Origin: Fibrobacter sp. UWH4
GTDB lineage: Bacteria > Fibrobacterota > Fibrobacteria > Fibrobacterales > Fibrobacteraceae
Assembly (NCBI RefSeq): GCF_900142475.1
Contig: NZ_FRAY01000014.1
Location: 1 to 39,727 of the forward strand
Reading direction: 5' to 3'
DNA length: 39,727 nt
Part shown: positions 8,987 to 16,414 of the stretch, piece after piece
Layout of the letters: every line of letters begins with the position of its first letter
Position numbering within the stretch: position 1 is the stretch's first letter
Translations under genes and position numbers: made by a program
Notes under the pieces: generated by a model
The model's input: the letters and a program-made list of their open reading frames with translations, nothing else
What the model was told of the DNA's origin: nothing
Databases searched by the model: none

Positions 8987-9438
8987 GCGTGAATCTGCGT
9001 ATTGGCGCGTTCGACATCGAACAGCCTGCGCAGAAGTTCCGTACGCATCGGATCGCGTTCTTCGGGAAGAGTCAGGGGACCCATGTTCAGGGCGACCAGA
9101 ATGGAACCCGGATAATTGTTCGCACTCTTGATAAAGTCGCTCGAAGAAACGCCTTCGGTGTAGAAATCCACGACAAAAGTATCCCAGTCGTCGTTTTCGA
9201 GCTGTTCCTGGGCTTCGGCTTCGGTCTTGACCGCCTTGATGGTCGCACCCACCAGAAGGTCCGTCAGCACTTCGAGGCAGGCATCGCGGTGGGAATCATC
9301 TTCTTCCCAGATCAGGATGCGGCGGTCGCTGTAGTCGCGGACTTGAGGAGCCTGGCTGAGGCTTTCTTCAGAATCGAACATCTGAAGGGCGGCTTCATCC
9401 ATTTCTTCATCATCAAAATTATCGATTTCTTTTGCCAT
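8983..9438 (-). CDS. Response-regulator receiver-like protein, degenerate
   Basis: The protein is 151 residues from ATG 9438, which has TTGGGGT upstream. The first 40 residues are very acidic and look unstructured. Residues 40-145 resemble a CheY-like receiver: R-R-I-L-I-W-E-E-D-D-S-H (acidic pocket), then D-T-F-V-V-D-F with a candidate phosphorylated Asp91. The usual Thr/Ser and Lys positions are not evident (S-I-L-V-A-L-N-M-G-P). It has no DNA-binding output domain. It is therefore either a phosphorylation-independent receiver or a stand-alone signalling protein. It is divergent from typA (about 100 bases between starts) and converges with the lipoprotein gene, overlapping its stop. Confidence 0.65.
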   Translation of the reverse strand: MAKEIDNFDDEEMDEAALQMFDSEESLSQAPQVRDYSDRRILIWEEDDSHRDACLEVLTDLLVGATIKAVKTEAEAQEQLENDDWDTFVVDFYTEGVSSSDFIKSANNYPGSILVALNMGPLTLPEERDPMRTELLRRLFDVERANTQIHA

Positions 9439-9538
9439 AGTACCCCAAATATAGTAAACTTGGGCCCCAAACATTGCCATAATCGCTCAGAATTTCTAAA
9501 TTTGCGCCCAAAAATAAACGTCAATCAAAAGAGCCATT

Positions 9539-11371
9539 ATGGATACATCTAAAATCAGAAACGTCGCCATTATCGCCCACGTTGACCACGGTAAGACTAC
9601 CCTGGTGGACCAGCTCCTCAAGCAGTGCGGAACCTTCCACGAAAACGAAGAAGTGAACGAACGCGTGATGGACTCTGACAACCTGGAACGTGAACGCGGC
9701 ATCACCATCCTTTCCAAGAACACGAGCGTCATGTACAAGGGCTATCGCGTGAACATCGTCGATACCCCGGGGCACGCCGACTTCGGCGGCCAGGTGGAAC
9801 GCGTTCTGGGTACGGTGGACGGCGTTATCCTGGTGGTGGACGCATTCGAAGGCCCCATGGCCCAGACCCGTTTCGTGACCCAGAAGGCCCTTGAAATGGG
9901 ACTTATTCCTATCGTCGTCGTGAACAAGATCGACCGCGACGGCTGCAACCCGCACGCCGCTCTTGACAAGGTGTTCGACCTGTTCTGCGAACTCGACGCC
10001 AACGAACAGCAGCTGGACTTCGACAAGGTGTTCGGTTCTGGCCGTAAGGGCATCTGCAAGGCCGAAATGGAAGACCCCGATGGCGACTTCCACATTTTGA
10101 TGGACAAGATTATCGAACGCATCCCGGCCCCGAAGGGCGATCCGGCTGCAGAACCGCTTCTGCAGATTGCATCGCTTGAATACTCGGGCTTCCTCGGCCG
10201 CTTGGCCGTGGGCCGCATGCAGCAGGGAACCTTCAAGCCGAACATGACCGTTGCCCAGGCCATGACGGACGGCAAGGTGAAAAACATCCGCATCCAGAAG
10301 ATTCTGCGCTACGAAGGCCTGACCCCGCAGCCGATCGAAGAAGCGGGCCCCGGCGACATCATCTTGATTGCCGGTCTCGACAACTTCGACATCGGTGACA
10401 CCCTTTCTTCTACGAACAATCCGGTGCACCTCCCCCGCATCCACATTGACCCGCCGACCATCTCTATGCTCTTCACCGTGAACACCTCGCCCCTGGCCGG
10501 CAAGTACGGTGGAAAGTTCATGACGGGTAACCAGCTCCAGGAACGTCTGGAACGCGCCCACATGGCAGACCCCGCCCTCTTGGTCGAAAAGGTCGACGGT
10601 GCATCCACCTTCAAGGTGTCCGGTCGTGGTATTCTCCACCTCACCATCCTCGTCGAAAACATGCGTCGTGAACTCTACGAATTCACCATCGGGAGCCCGC
10701 AGGTAATTTTCAAGAACGACGAAAACGGCAAGCTCCTCGAACCGATCGAAGAATTCAAGGTCGAAGTGCCGAACGAATTCAGCGGCGCCTGCATCCAGGA
10801 AATCAACACCCGTAAGGGCGAAATGGTCAACATGACCACCGACGAAAACGACCGCGTCACTCTCGAATACCTCGTTCCGAGCCGTGGCCTTATCGGTATC
10901 CGTCCGAAGCTCCTTTCCCTCTCCAAGGGTTATGCCGTCAGCCAGTCCATCTTCAAGGACTACGAACCGTACAAGGGCGAAATTCCGGCCCGCGTGAACG
11001 GCGTGCTCATCGCGAAGGAACCGGGCGAAGCTGCAAGCTATGCTCTTTCCAACCTGGAAGACCGCGGCTACCTCATCATCGGACCGGGTGCCGAAGTTTA
11101 TCCGGGCATGATCGTGGGTGAACACAACCGCGACGTCGACATCATCGTGAACGTCACCAAGGGTAAGCACCTCACCAACATGCGCTCCAAGTCCGCCGAC
11201 GACATGATCCAGCTGACTCCGTACCGCCGCCTGACTTTGGAAGAATGCGTTACCTTCATCAACGAAGACGAATGCATCGAAGTCACGCCGGAAGTGCTGC
11301 GCCTCCGCAAGACCGAGCTCGACCCGATCAAGCGCAAGCAGCTCTCCAAGCGCCCCGCTGAAGAAGACTAA
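9539..11371 (+). CDS. typA: Ribosome-associated GTPase TypA/BipA
   Basis: At 610 residues this is full length for the family. The GTPase domain shows G1 [10 protein letters not shown] (residues 13-22), G2 R-E-R-G-I-T-I, G3 D-T-P-G-H, and G4 N-K-I-D. It is followed by EF-Tu domain II-like, EF-G III/V-like parts and the BipA-specific C-terminal domain (ending L-K-R-K-Q-L-S-K-R). TypA binds 70S ribosomes and helps 50S assembly and stress or cold adaptation. It is a single-gene unit with an AT-rich upstream region and a terminator at 11489. Codon use is strongly biased towards C- and G-ending codons, consistent with high expression. Confidence 0.97.
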   Translation: MDTSKIRNVAIIAHVDHGKTTLVDQLLKQCGTFHENEEVNERVMDSDNLERERGITILSKNTSVMYKGYRVNIVDTPGHADFGGQVERVLGTVDGVILVVDAFEGPMAQTRFVTQKALEMGLIPIVVVNKIDRDGCNPHAALDKVFDLFCELDANEQQLDFDKVFGSGRKGICKAEMEDPDGDFHILMDKIIERIPAPKGDPAAEPLLQIASLEYSGFLGRLAVGRMQQGTFKPNMTVAQAMTDGKVKNIRIQKILRYEGLTPQPIEEAGPGDIILIAGLDNFDIGDTLSSTNNPVHLPRIHIDPPTISMLFTVNTSPLAGKYGGKFMTGNQLQERLERAHMADPALLVEKVDGASTFKVSGRGILHLTILVENMRRELYEFTIGSPQVIFKNDENGKLLEPIEEFKVEVPNEFSGACIQEINTRKGEMVNMTTDENDRVTLEYLVPSRGLIGIRPKLLSLSKGYAVSQSIFKDYEPYKGEIPARVNGVLIAKEPGEAASYALSNLEDRGYLIIGPGAEVYPGMIVGEHNRDVDIIVNVTKGKHLTNMRSKSADDMIQLTPYRRLTLEECVTFINEDECIEVTPEVLRLRKTELDPIKRKQLSKRPAEED

Positions 11372-11439
11372 GAGACTAGGGTGGGCTCCCGCCCTCCCTA
11401 AGGCCCTCCCTACACGACCAAACATTCGTTTGTTCGTGA

Positions 11440-11458
11440 GTCGTCAGTTCCTGACGAC
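11440..11458. repeat. Short perfect hairpin downstream of typA
   Basis: GTCGTCAG and CTGACGAC are separated by TTC, a perfect 8-bp stem without a T-tract. It is probably part of a dispersed palindromic intergenic repeat and not the terminator, which is 30 bases further on. Confidence 0.45.
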
Positions 11459-11488
11459 CTAAATTCGAATTCCGGAGTAAAAAATTCA

Positions 11489-11520
11489 AAAGCCTCGCTA
11501 ATTGCGAGGCTTTATTTGTT
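11489..11520. terminator. Bidirectional Rho-independent terminator
   Basis: The stem AAAGCCTCGC / GCGAGGCTTT (10 bp) with loop TAATT lies at 11489-11513. T-rich sequence follows it on the plus strand, and an A-rich flank on the other side makes a T-tract for the minus strand. It can end both typA and the convergent GNAT gene. Confidence 0.85.
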
Positions 11521-11551
11521 ATGTATTTCTGGAACGGGTTTCATACCCCAC

Positions 11552-12109
11552 CTACGCACACAGATCCATCAGGTCGTAATACATAAGACGTGTATGCGGA
11601 TCATGGTCTTCTACATTCATGAAGCGAAATCCGTTCTTCTCGTAAAAGGGAATTGCCTCCAAATACGCATCAACAGTCAGGAATCGGCATCCCGTCTTGT
11701 TCTCGAATACAAACATAGACTTGATGTAATCCAAGACCGTCGTACCAATCTGTTGACCTTTGGCAGATTCGTCCACACCCAGACGGCATAGCTTTACCGC
11801 AGGATAACTCTTCAAACGCTTTTCGTTAGGAAATCCCTGCTTTTTGCGGAAACGGTTAAACTCCGTTTTATCCTTGAAATCTCCGACGGCCACCTTGTCA
11901 TTCGCCAAACTGCAATAAGCCAACATCCGCCCTGTTTCGGCGTCAGCACAAGCGTAACTCACGGCTAACAAATGCTTTTGGAATCCCGACGCACGATTTT
12001 GAATAAAGTCATCTAAATCGGGGTCGCCGCAGCGAAAATCTTTAACGGAATAAAACGGCTGTAACCGAATAAAACTTAGCTTTTCTTTTTCTACACATGC
12101 TTGAACCAC
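11552..12109 (-). CDS. GNAT-family N-acetyltransferase, possible toxin
   Basis: The protein has up to 185 residues. An acetyl-CoA binding region is visible around A-V-K-L-C-R-L-G-V-D-E-S-A-K-G-Q-Q-I-G-T, which matches the R/Q-x-x-G-x-G/A motif A (here K-G-Q-Q-I-G-T). The C-terminal P-F-Y-E-K-N-G-F is typical of GNAT. The early segment F-R-C-G-D-P-D-L-D-D-F-I resembles the start of TacT/AtaT-like GNAT toxins (F-x-C-G-x-x-x-L-D-x-F-L), which acetylate aminoacyl-tRNA. The best start is a GTG at 12109, overlapping the upstream small gene by 19 bases; no ATG is available near the N-terminus. The overlap with a small basic protein gene gives a toxin-antitoxin layout. A housekeeping acetyltransferase is the alternative. 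Confidence 0.78.
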   Translation of the reverse strand: MVQACVEKEKLSFIRLQPFYSVKDFRCGDPDLDDFIQNRASGFQKHLLAVSYACADAETGRMLAYCSLANDKVAVGDFKDKTEFNRFRKKQGFPNEKRLKSYPAVKLCRLGVDESAKGQQIGTTVLDYIKSMFVFENKTGCRFLTVDAYLEAIPFYEKNGFRFMNVEDHDPHTRLMYYDLMDLCA

Positions 12110-12309
12110 GGATCAAAACCTCCATTGGCTTCTTCACGGGCACGCTGTTCGGCCATACCACGCTCATAAGCTTTTTTCATCAGTTCGTAGTTCCGCAAGC
12201 GGCGGGCACGAACTTCTGGAGGTTCGGGGCGACGTTCCTGCATCGCAGCAAGAAAACGGCGAGCATCTTCACCAAAGAGTATAGGAGTTTCACGAATGGG
12301 TCTGGCCAT
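12091..12309 (-). CDS. Small protein paired with GNAT, putative antitoxin
   Basis: This 72-residue protein has a good ribosome binding site (AAAGGA, 8 bases before the ATG). It begins MARPIRETPILFGEDARRF and continues with a long, charged, Arg/Glu-rich helix (about residues 20-62), then ends in GFDPWFKHV. Small proteins of this layout precede GNAT genes in Bacteroidota and Fibrobacterota genomes. The DNA-binding fold is not obvious, so it is not clearly a ribbon-helix-helix antitoxin. The gene order (small protein first, overlapping the acetyltransferase by 19 bases) fits a toxin-antitoxin operon. The function is inferred from context only. Confidence 0.65.
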   Translation of the reverse strand: MARPIRETPILFGEDARRFLAAMQERRPEPPEVRARRLRNYELMKKAYERGMAEQRAREEANGGFDPWFKHV

Positions 12310-12539
12310 AGCTTTGTCCTTTGTCTATCTCATATAAGTAACGGATATATTAACTATGGAGCATCACTAGACAGGTGAAACCCGGCAACACACTTCTACG
12401 GTGGTGTCTATAATATAAAATGTTCTAATTCCAAAAGCAAGGGGTTGCATGTTGGACCGTGCATTTTGTCAACAGTAGTTTGCAAAATGAAAATTAATTT
12501 TCAAAATTAAGAGCAGGCTTTTTGACAGGCAGAGCAAGA
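12310..12539. other. Intergenic region upstream of the GNAT pair
   Basis: This AT-rich stretch has no convincing gene. The part next to 12310 presumably holds the promoter of the minus-strand small protein and GNAT genes. TTTTGCAAACTACTG and AATTAATTTTCAAAATTAA tracts are present without clear structure. A gene remnant begins at 12540. Confidence 0.4.
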
Positions 12540-12597
12540 TTATTCTTCGTCTTTGACGCAACGAATAGACTCGATTTTTACATTCCAACTTGGAATA
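12540..12597 (-). pseudogene. Possible remnant of a FISUMP-type C-terminus
   Basis: Read on the minus strand, the last codons before a TAA stop (12540-12542) encode WNVKIESIRCVKDEE. The S-I-R-C-V-K-D ending resembles the S-V-R-C-V-K ending of the FISUMP gene at the right edge of this window. There is no start codon or convincing upstream domain before the thiD terminator region, so this would be only a decayed tail. The match is short and may be chance. Confidence 0.35.
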
Positions 12598-12605
12598 TAA
12601 AAATC

Positions 12606-12640
12606 CAAAAAACAGCAAAGCCAGGATATAAATCCTGGCT
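12606..12640 (-). terminator. Rho-independent terminator of the thiD unit
   Basis: On the minus strand, AGCCAGGA (12640-12633) pairs with TCCTGGCT (12626-12619) around a short AT loop. It is followed by TTGCTGTTTTTTGG. It lies 30 bases past the thiD stop. Confidence 0.75.
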
Positions 12641-12669
12641 GAACATCCGCGTTAGTCCGTGAAAAAATT

Positions 12670-13410
12670 TCAAACAAATCCCAGCCGGCCTTCCCCGCTC
12701 CGGAGAAATTCATTCATGTAATTTTTGGCGATTTCGCATGCTGTCGGAACATCTTTGCCAAGGGCAACGTTTGCAAGAATTGCTGAACTCAGCACGCAGC
12801 CGGTGCCGTGCTTGCCCTTGCCGGGGAGCCGCGGACTCCGGAACTTGTATTGTTCATCTTTGTACCACAAGGTATCGATTGATTCCTTGCCGTGAGCATG
12901 ACCGCCTTTTAGCAGCACCGCAAAATCATGACCCATACGGATTTCACCGCGGGATTCCGCAAGTCCGAGCCCCAGATAGCTGTACTCATCCTGATTCGGT
13001 GTCACGAGGTCAATCGACTTCATAATCGGCAGGAACTTTTCTGCATCGCGCATAAAGTGGAAGCCAGCAGAAGCGCTTGCAATGGGGTCCCACACGATGA
13101 ATGCATCTGGCGACTTTTCACGGACAAATTCAACGATACGTTTCAAGGTGCGCGACTTTTCCACAAGTCCAATTTTCACGAACTTGAAGGTATGCTTTCT
13201 AAAAAGGGTTTCGAGCTGGGCCTCGATGCGGTCCCAAATGACCCAACCGGGAGCCACGAATTCCTCTTCGTTCTGCTGCGTGAGCGCGGTGCAGACCGCC
13301 TGACCGTACACGCCGAAATGCGCCATCGTCTTGATGTCCGAGATAAAGCCCGCCCCGGCAGAACCGTCAAAGCCCGCCACCGTCAAAGCATGTATCAATT
13401 TTTCACCCAT
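12670..13410 (-). CDS. thiD: Hydroxymethylpyrimidine/phosphomethylpyrimidine kinase (ThiD-like)
   Basis: This 246-residue protein belongs to the ribokinase-like family. The substrate-binding start T-V-A-G-F-D-G-S-A-G-A-G is at residues 10-21, V-W-D-P-I-A-S-A-S lies mid-protein, and V-T-P-N-Q-D-E is the loop before the active site. L-L-K-G-G-H and G-K-H-G-T-G-C are the ATP and anion-hole motifs, with the catalytic base expected at the residue beside the G-T-G-C loop. ThiD makes HMP diphosphate for thiamine synthesis. Family members also act as pyridoxal kinases, and the slightly short length and G-F-D-G-S (usual G-x-D-x-S) do not settle which. It lies about 100 bases downstream of yicC on the same strand. 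No TPP riboswitch is visible upstream. Confidence 0.85.
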   Translation of the reverse strand: MGEKLIHALTVAGFDGSAGAGFISDIKTMAHFGVYGQAVCTALTQQNEEEFVAPGWVIWDRIEAQLETLFRKHTFKFVKIGLVEKSRTLKRIVEFVREKSPDAFIVWDPIASASAGFHFMRDAEKFLPIMKSIDLVTPNQDEYSYLGLGLAESRGEIRMGHDFAVLLKGGHAHGKESIDTLWYKDEQYKFRSPRLPGKGKHGTGCVLSSAILANVALGKDVPTACEIAKNYMNEFLRSGEGRLGFV

Positions 13411-13479
13411 ATTTTACCCATTCCTTTTTTGCCCAAACACCCACTCCGCCGCATTCCTCACTCGCTCGGCTCGGTCATA

Positions 13480-13495
13480 GGCAAGCAAGCTTGCC
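13480..13495. repeat. Palindromic intergenic repeat unit
   Basis: GGCAAGC AA GCTTGCC is a perfect 7-bp stem within a GC-rich stretch (13440-13508) between yicC and thiD. There is no T-tract, so it is more likely a dispersed repeat than a terminator. Confidence 0.4.
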
Positions 13496-13508
13496 CGCGA
13501 CGCTCGCC

Positions 13509-14390
13509 TTATGCGATGTTGAGCGATTGCTCGCGGATGCATTCAACTTCGTTCTTCAGTTCAATGGCGAGCGCGGCGATGTCGGCACTCTGGCACTTGG
13601 TGCCAAGGGTGTTGGCTTCGCGGCCCATTTCTTGCAGAATGAAACCGAGGTTCTTGCCCTGGGCGCCGCCTTCCTTGAGAGCGTTCAGGAACAACTTATT
13701 GTGGCTGCGGAAACGCGTGATTTCTTCGTGGATGTCGAGTTTGTCGGCCATGATGCAGGCTTCCTGCAGCAGGCGTACATCGTCGATTTCGCTATCCTTC
13801 AGGAGCACGTTGATGCGCTCCTTGAACTTGTCTTTCCAGACTTCGATGCGCTGGGGGTCGAGGACTTCGATTTTGTCGAGAACGGCGTTCAAGTGATTCA
13901 CGCGGCCTTCGAGATCTCGGGCGAGGTTTGCGCCTTCCTTGGCACGCATTTCGTTCACTTGGTCAAGAGCCTTGTCGAGTTCCGCTGCCAAATGTTTTTC
14001 GAGCGCTTCAGAGTCCGCATCGGCGTCAGTAAACTGCAGCACTTCGGGGAGTGCAAGTACGTGTTCCAGCTTGATTTCGCCCGTAATACCGAATTTCTTT
14101 TGCATAGTGCGCGTGATGTCGACGAACTTGGCAATGGCAGCTTCGTTATAGGAAACCGGAATGTTTCCGCCGGTGCCTGCACCGAGCGTCACGCTAAAGA
14201 TAACCGAACCGCGGACCAGTTTGTCCTTGATTTGGTTCTTGAAGCTGTTTTCGAGGTAGGCAAGGTTCTTGGGCAACTTGCAGGAGATGTCCAAGAAGCG
14301 GTTGTTTACGCTGCGGACTTCAATCACGCAGCTTGCGCCCTGGTACATGGACTCGCTTTTTCCAAACCCCGTCATCGATAAAATAGCCAT
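13509..14390 (-). CDS. yicC: YicC family endoribonuclease
   Basis: At 293 residues from ATG 14390 this is full length for YicC. The start is chosen because the family begins M-x-x-S-M-T-G-F-G, seen here as MAILSMTGFGKSE, and AGGATTG lies upstream; an extra seven codons upstream are not needed. Conserved blocks include V-E-V/I-x-S-V-N-x-R-x-L-D (here E-V-R-S-V-N-N-R-F-L-D) and the C-terminal D-U-F1732-type stretch G-x-x-L-x-F-I-L-Q-E-M-x-R-E-x-N-T-L-x-x-K (here L-G-F-I-L-Q-E-M-G-R-E-A-N-T-L). E. coli YicC cleaves small RNAs such as RyhB, and B. subtilis YloC is similar. In many genomes yicC precedes gmk; here it is followed by thiD. Confidence 0.95.
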   Translation of the reverse strand: MAILSMTGFGKSESMYQGASCVIEVRSVNNRFLDISCKLPKNLAYLENSFKNQIKDKLVRGSVIFSVTLGAGTGGNIPVSYNEAAIAKFVDITRTMQKKFGITGEIKLEHVLALPEVLQFTDADADSEALEKHLAAELDKALDQVNEMRAKEGANLARDLEGRVNHLNAVLDKIEVLDPQRIEVWKDKFKERINVLLKDSEIDDVRLLQEACIMADKLDIHEEITRFRSHNKLFLNALKEGGAQGKNLGFILQEMGREANTLGTKCQSADIAALAIELKNEVECIREQSLNIA

Positions 14391-14417
14391 ATTCAATCCT
14401 TTTGCATTCATTAATAG

Positions 14418-14449
14418 ATTGCTTCGTCACTGCGTTCCTCGCAATGACG
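14418..14449. repeat. Dispersed intergenic hairpin repeat
   Basis: The unit ATTGCTTCGTCACTGCG...TCGCAATGACG has nested inverted parts (ATTGC/GCAAT and CGTCA/TGACG). It sits between the metXW stop and the yicC start. Similar units are spread through many bacterial genomes. It has no T-tract, so a terminator role is not shown. Confidence 0.4.
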
Positions 14450-14455
14450 TTGCAA

Positions 14456-16255
14456 CTATTTCTTGCTCACCATTGCAATTACATGTTCTGCGCCGAAGTT
14501 TGCAAAACCGATCGCGGTCAGGAACTTGCTGAGCTTGTGTTCGTTCTGGTAGCTGATGGTTTCAATTTTCAAGCCTTCCTTGTCGCAAAGGGTGTGGAAA
14601 TCCTTTACGGTCAAGAGGCGGATGTTCGGCGTGTCATACCATTCGTAAGGGAGTTCCTTCGATTTCGGCATGCGTCCGTGCAGCATCAGGCTTCCGCGGG
14701 TTGTCCAGTGACCGAAATTCGGGAAGGTCACGATAGCTCGCTTGGCGACACGCAGAAGTTCGTTCAAGAGGGCGACCGGGTCGCGGATTTCTTGAATGGT
14801 GCGGTTGATGATGGCGTAATCGAAGCTTCCGTCCTTGAAGTCGCTGATTCCGCTTTCGTCGAGGTCGCGCTGGATGACGGGCACATCGTTTTCAAGGCAA
14901 TCCATGATGCTCTTGAAGTTGCGTTCGATGCCGAGGACTTCAACATGCTTTTTCTTGTTCAAGAAATCAAGAAGTTCGCCGTTACCGCAGCCGAGGTCGA
15001 GCACCTTGCTGTTTTCCTTGACAAGGCTTCCGATGTAGTCGAAGTCTTCGGTGTCGTGGAATACCGGCATCACCTGCGTATCCGTCGCGGTCGGGATAAT
15101 TTTACTGTCAAGGAAACGGCCTACGGCCTTTCCGAGGTCACCGACTTCGATAAGGAAACCATCGTGGCCAAATTGAGTATCGAGCTCAAGGCTTGTAACC
15201 GTTTTACCTGCATTCAAGAGGGCGCTTGTAATACGACGCGATTCGTGCGGCGGGAAAAGCCAGTCTGTACTCAGGTTCACGTTCAGGAATTCCGCCTTCA
15301 CGCCCTTGAATGCGTTTTCAAGAGAACCGTATTCGGTTTCCAAGTCAAAGCTGTCGGTCGCGTGTGCAATATGCAGGTAGCTGTTGGCGTCGAAGCGGTC
15401 TACGAATTTGGCACCCTGGTAGCGCAGGTAGCTTTCGAGCGGAAGGTTCAAATCGAAAGGTGTGCTGTAGGTGACGGCGTGGTTACGGCTTTCTTGGTCC
15501 TGGGCGCGTTTGAATTTCTGTTCCATGCCCACGGCGCTGAGGTAGGTAATGTGCGCCAACTTGCGGGCATTCGAAAGACCGACATCAGGGTGAGCCGATT
15601 CGTAGTAGTCGCCGCCGTTAAAATTCGGGTCTTGGGTAATCACGTCGCGGGCGACGATTTCAAAACCGAGAGCCTGGCTGCTGAATCGCGGAGAGCTTGC
15701 AATCACGATGCAGCGGCGCACGAGATCCGGATAGTAGATGGCCCACTTCATCGCCTGGAAACCACCCATGGAACCTCCAATCACGCAGCAGAGCTGATCG
15801 ATGCCGAGTCCCTTGGCGAGTTCACGCTGGGCGTTCACCATGTCGCCGATGGTAATCATCGGGAAGGTACTGCCGTAGGGCTTGCCGGTGCGCGGGTTAA
15901 TGCTAGCCGGGCCAGTAGTGCCCTTGCAACCACCTAAAATGTTACTGCAAACGACAAAGAACTTGTCCGTATCGACCGGTTTTCCGGGGCCAATCAGGGC
16001 ATCCCACCAACCGGGTTTCTTATCGTTTTCGGTATAGTATCCTGCCACGTGGGCATCTGCCGTCAACGGGGAACACACCCAGACCACGTTGTTCTTGTCT
16101 GCGTTCAAAGTTCCGTATGTTTCGTAACGGATCGTCAGCGCCGGGAGCGTCTTGCCACACTCCAACATAAAGCCCTGTTCACCATAATCCTTTTCAAAGG
16201 TCTGGGGAACTACGGGACCGACGCTGTTTTTATGCAAAAATTCACTCATACGCAT
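14456..16255 (-). CDS. metX: Fused homoserine O-acetyltransferase MetX and MetW methyltransferase-like protein
   Basis: This 599-residue protein has two parts. Residues 1 to about 390 are an alpha/beta-hydrolase MetX: nucleophile G-G-S-M-G-G (Ser162), Asp331 in L-S-T-D-W-L-F-P-P, His364 in F-G-H-D-G-F, with N-I-L-G-G-C-K-G-T-T-G-P nearby. MetX makes O-acetylhomoserine from homoserine and acetyl-CoA (some members use succinyl-CoA). Residues about 400-599 are MetW, starting F-D-Y-I-G-S-L-V and carrying the SAM-type motif V-L-D-L-G-C-G-N-G (418-426) and N-R-T-I-Q-E-I. In proteobacteria metX and metW are usually separate neighbouring genes and MetW stimulates MetX, so the fusion fixes their ratio. 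The start could be ATG 16255 or 16249. No SAM riboswitch is seen upstream. Confidence 0.93.
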   Translation of the reverse strand: MRMSEFLHKNSVGPVVPQTFEKDYGEQGFMLECGKTLPALTIRYETYGTLNADKNNVVWVCSPLTADAHVAGYYTENDKKPGWWDALIGPGKPVDTDKFFVVCSNILGGCKGTTGPASINPRTGKPYGSTFPMITIGDMVNAQRELAKGLGIDQLCCVIGGSMGGFQAMKWAIYYPDLVRRCIVIASSPRFSSQALGFEIVARDVITQDPNFNGGDYYESAHPDVGLSNARKLAHITYLSAVGMEQKFKRAQDQESRNHAVTYSTPFDLNLPLESYLRYQGAKFVDRFDANSYLHIAHATDSFDLETEYGSLENAFKGVKAEFLNVNLSTDWLFPPHESRRITSALLNAGKTVTSLELDTQFGHDGFLIEVGDLGKAVGRFLDSKIIPTATDTQVMPVFHDTEDFDYIGSLVKENSKVLDLGCGNGELLDFLNKKKHVEVLGIERNFKSIMDCLENDVPVIQRDLDESGISDFKDGSFDYAIINRTIQEIRDPVALLNELLRVAKRAIVTFPNFGHWTTRGSLMLHGRMPKSKELPYEWYDTPNIRLLTVKDFHTLCDKEGLKIETISYQNEHKLSKFLTAIGFANFGAEHVIAMVSKK

Positions 16256-16334
16256 AAATTTAAAAAAAAAGGACTAAATAGGAAGATTTTACGGAGTATA
16301 AGCCTCCTGTAAAAACCATTATGCGCACAAGGTA

Positions 16335-16361
16335 TAGAAAAAACCTATAATAAGTTATAGG
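16335..16361 (-). terminator. Rho-independent terminator of the chorismate mutase-tyrA-nadK operon
   Basis: On the minus strand CCTATAA-CTTA-TTATAGG (16361-16344) is a perfect 7-bp stem followed by TTTTTTCTATACC. It lies about 55 bases after the NAD kinase stop and before metXW. A second weaker hairpin (TTTTACAGGAG/CTCCGTAAAA, 16288-16315) lies nearer to metXW. Confidence 0.75.
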
Positions 16362-16414
16362 AACATATTTCAGCGAGTCAAACCCAGCTCCATTTTCATA
16401 AAAATCCACTACAA

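Noticed and set aside
9521-11425. A 634-codon open frame on the strand opposite typA
   Set aside because: It exactly shadows a highly biased typA gene; the translation is Val/His/Asp/Phe-rich noise without motifs.
13411-13508. TPP riboswitch for thiD
   Set aside because: No CTGAGA/ACCTGATC-type elements; the sequence is a GC-rich repeat.
14402-15937. Long plus-strand frame opposite metXW
   Set aside because: MetX and MetW motifs are unmistakable on the minus strand; the opposite frame is a codon-bias shadow.
16256-16414. SAM riboswitch upstream of metXW
   Set aside because: Only a terminator and one imperfect hairpin are visible; no SAM-I type helices or conserved internal sequences seen.
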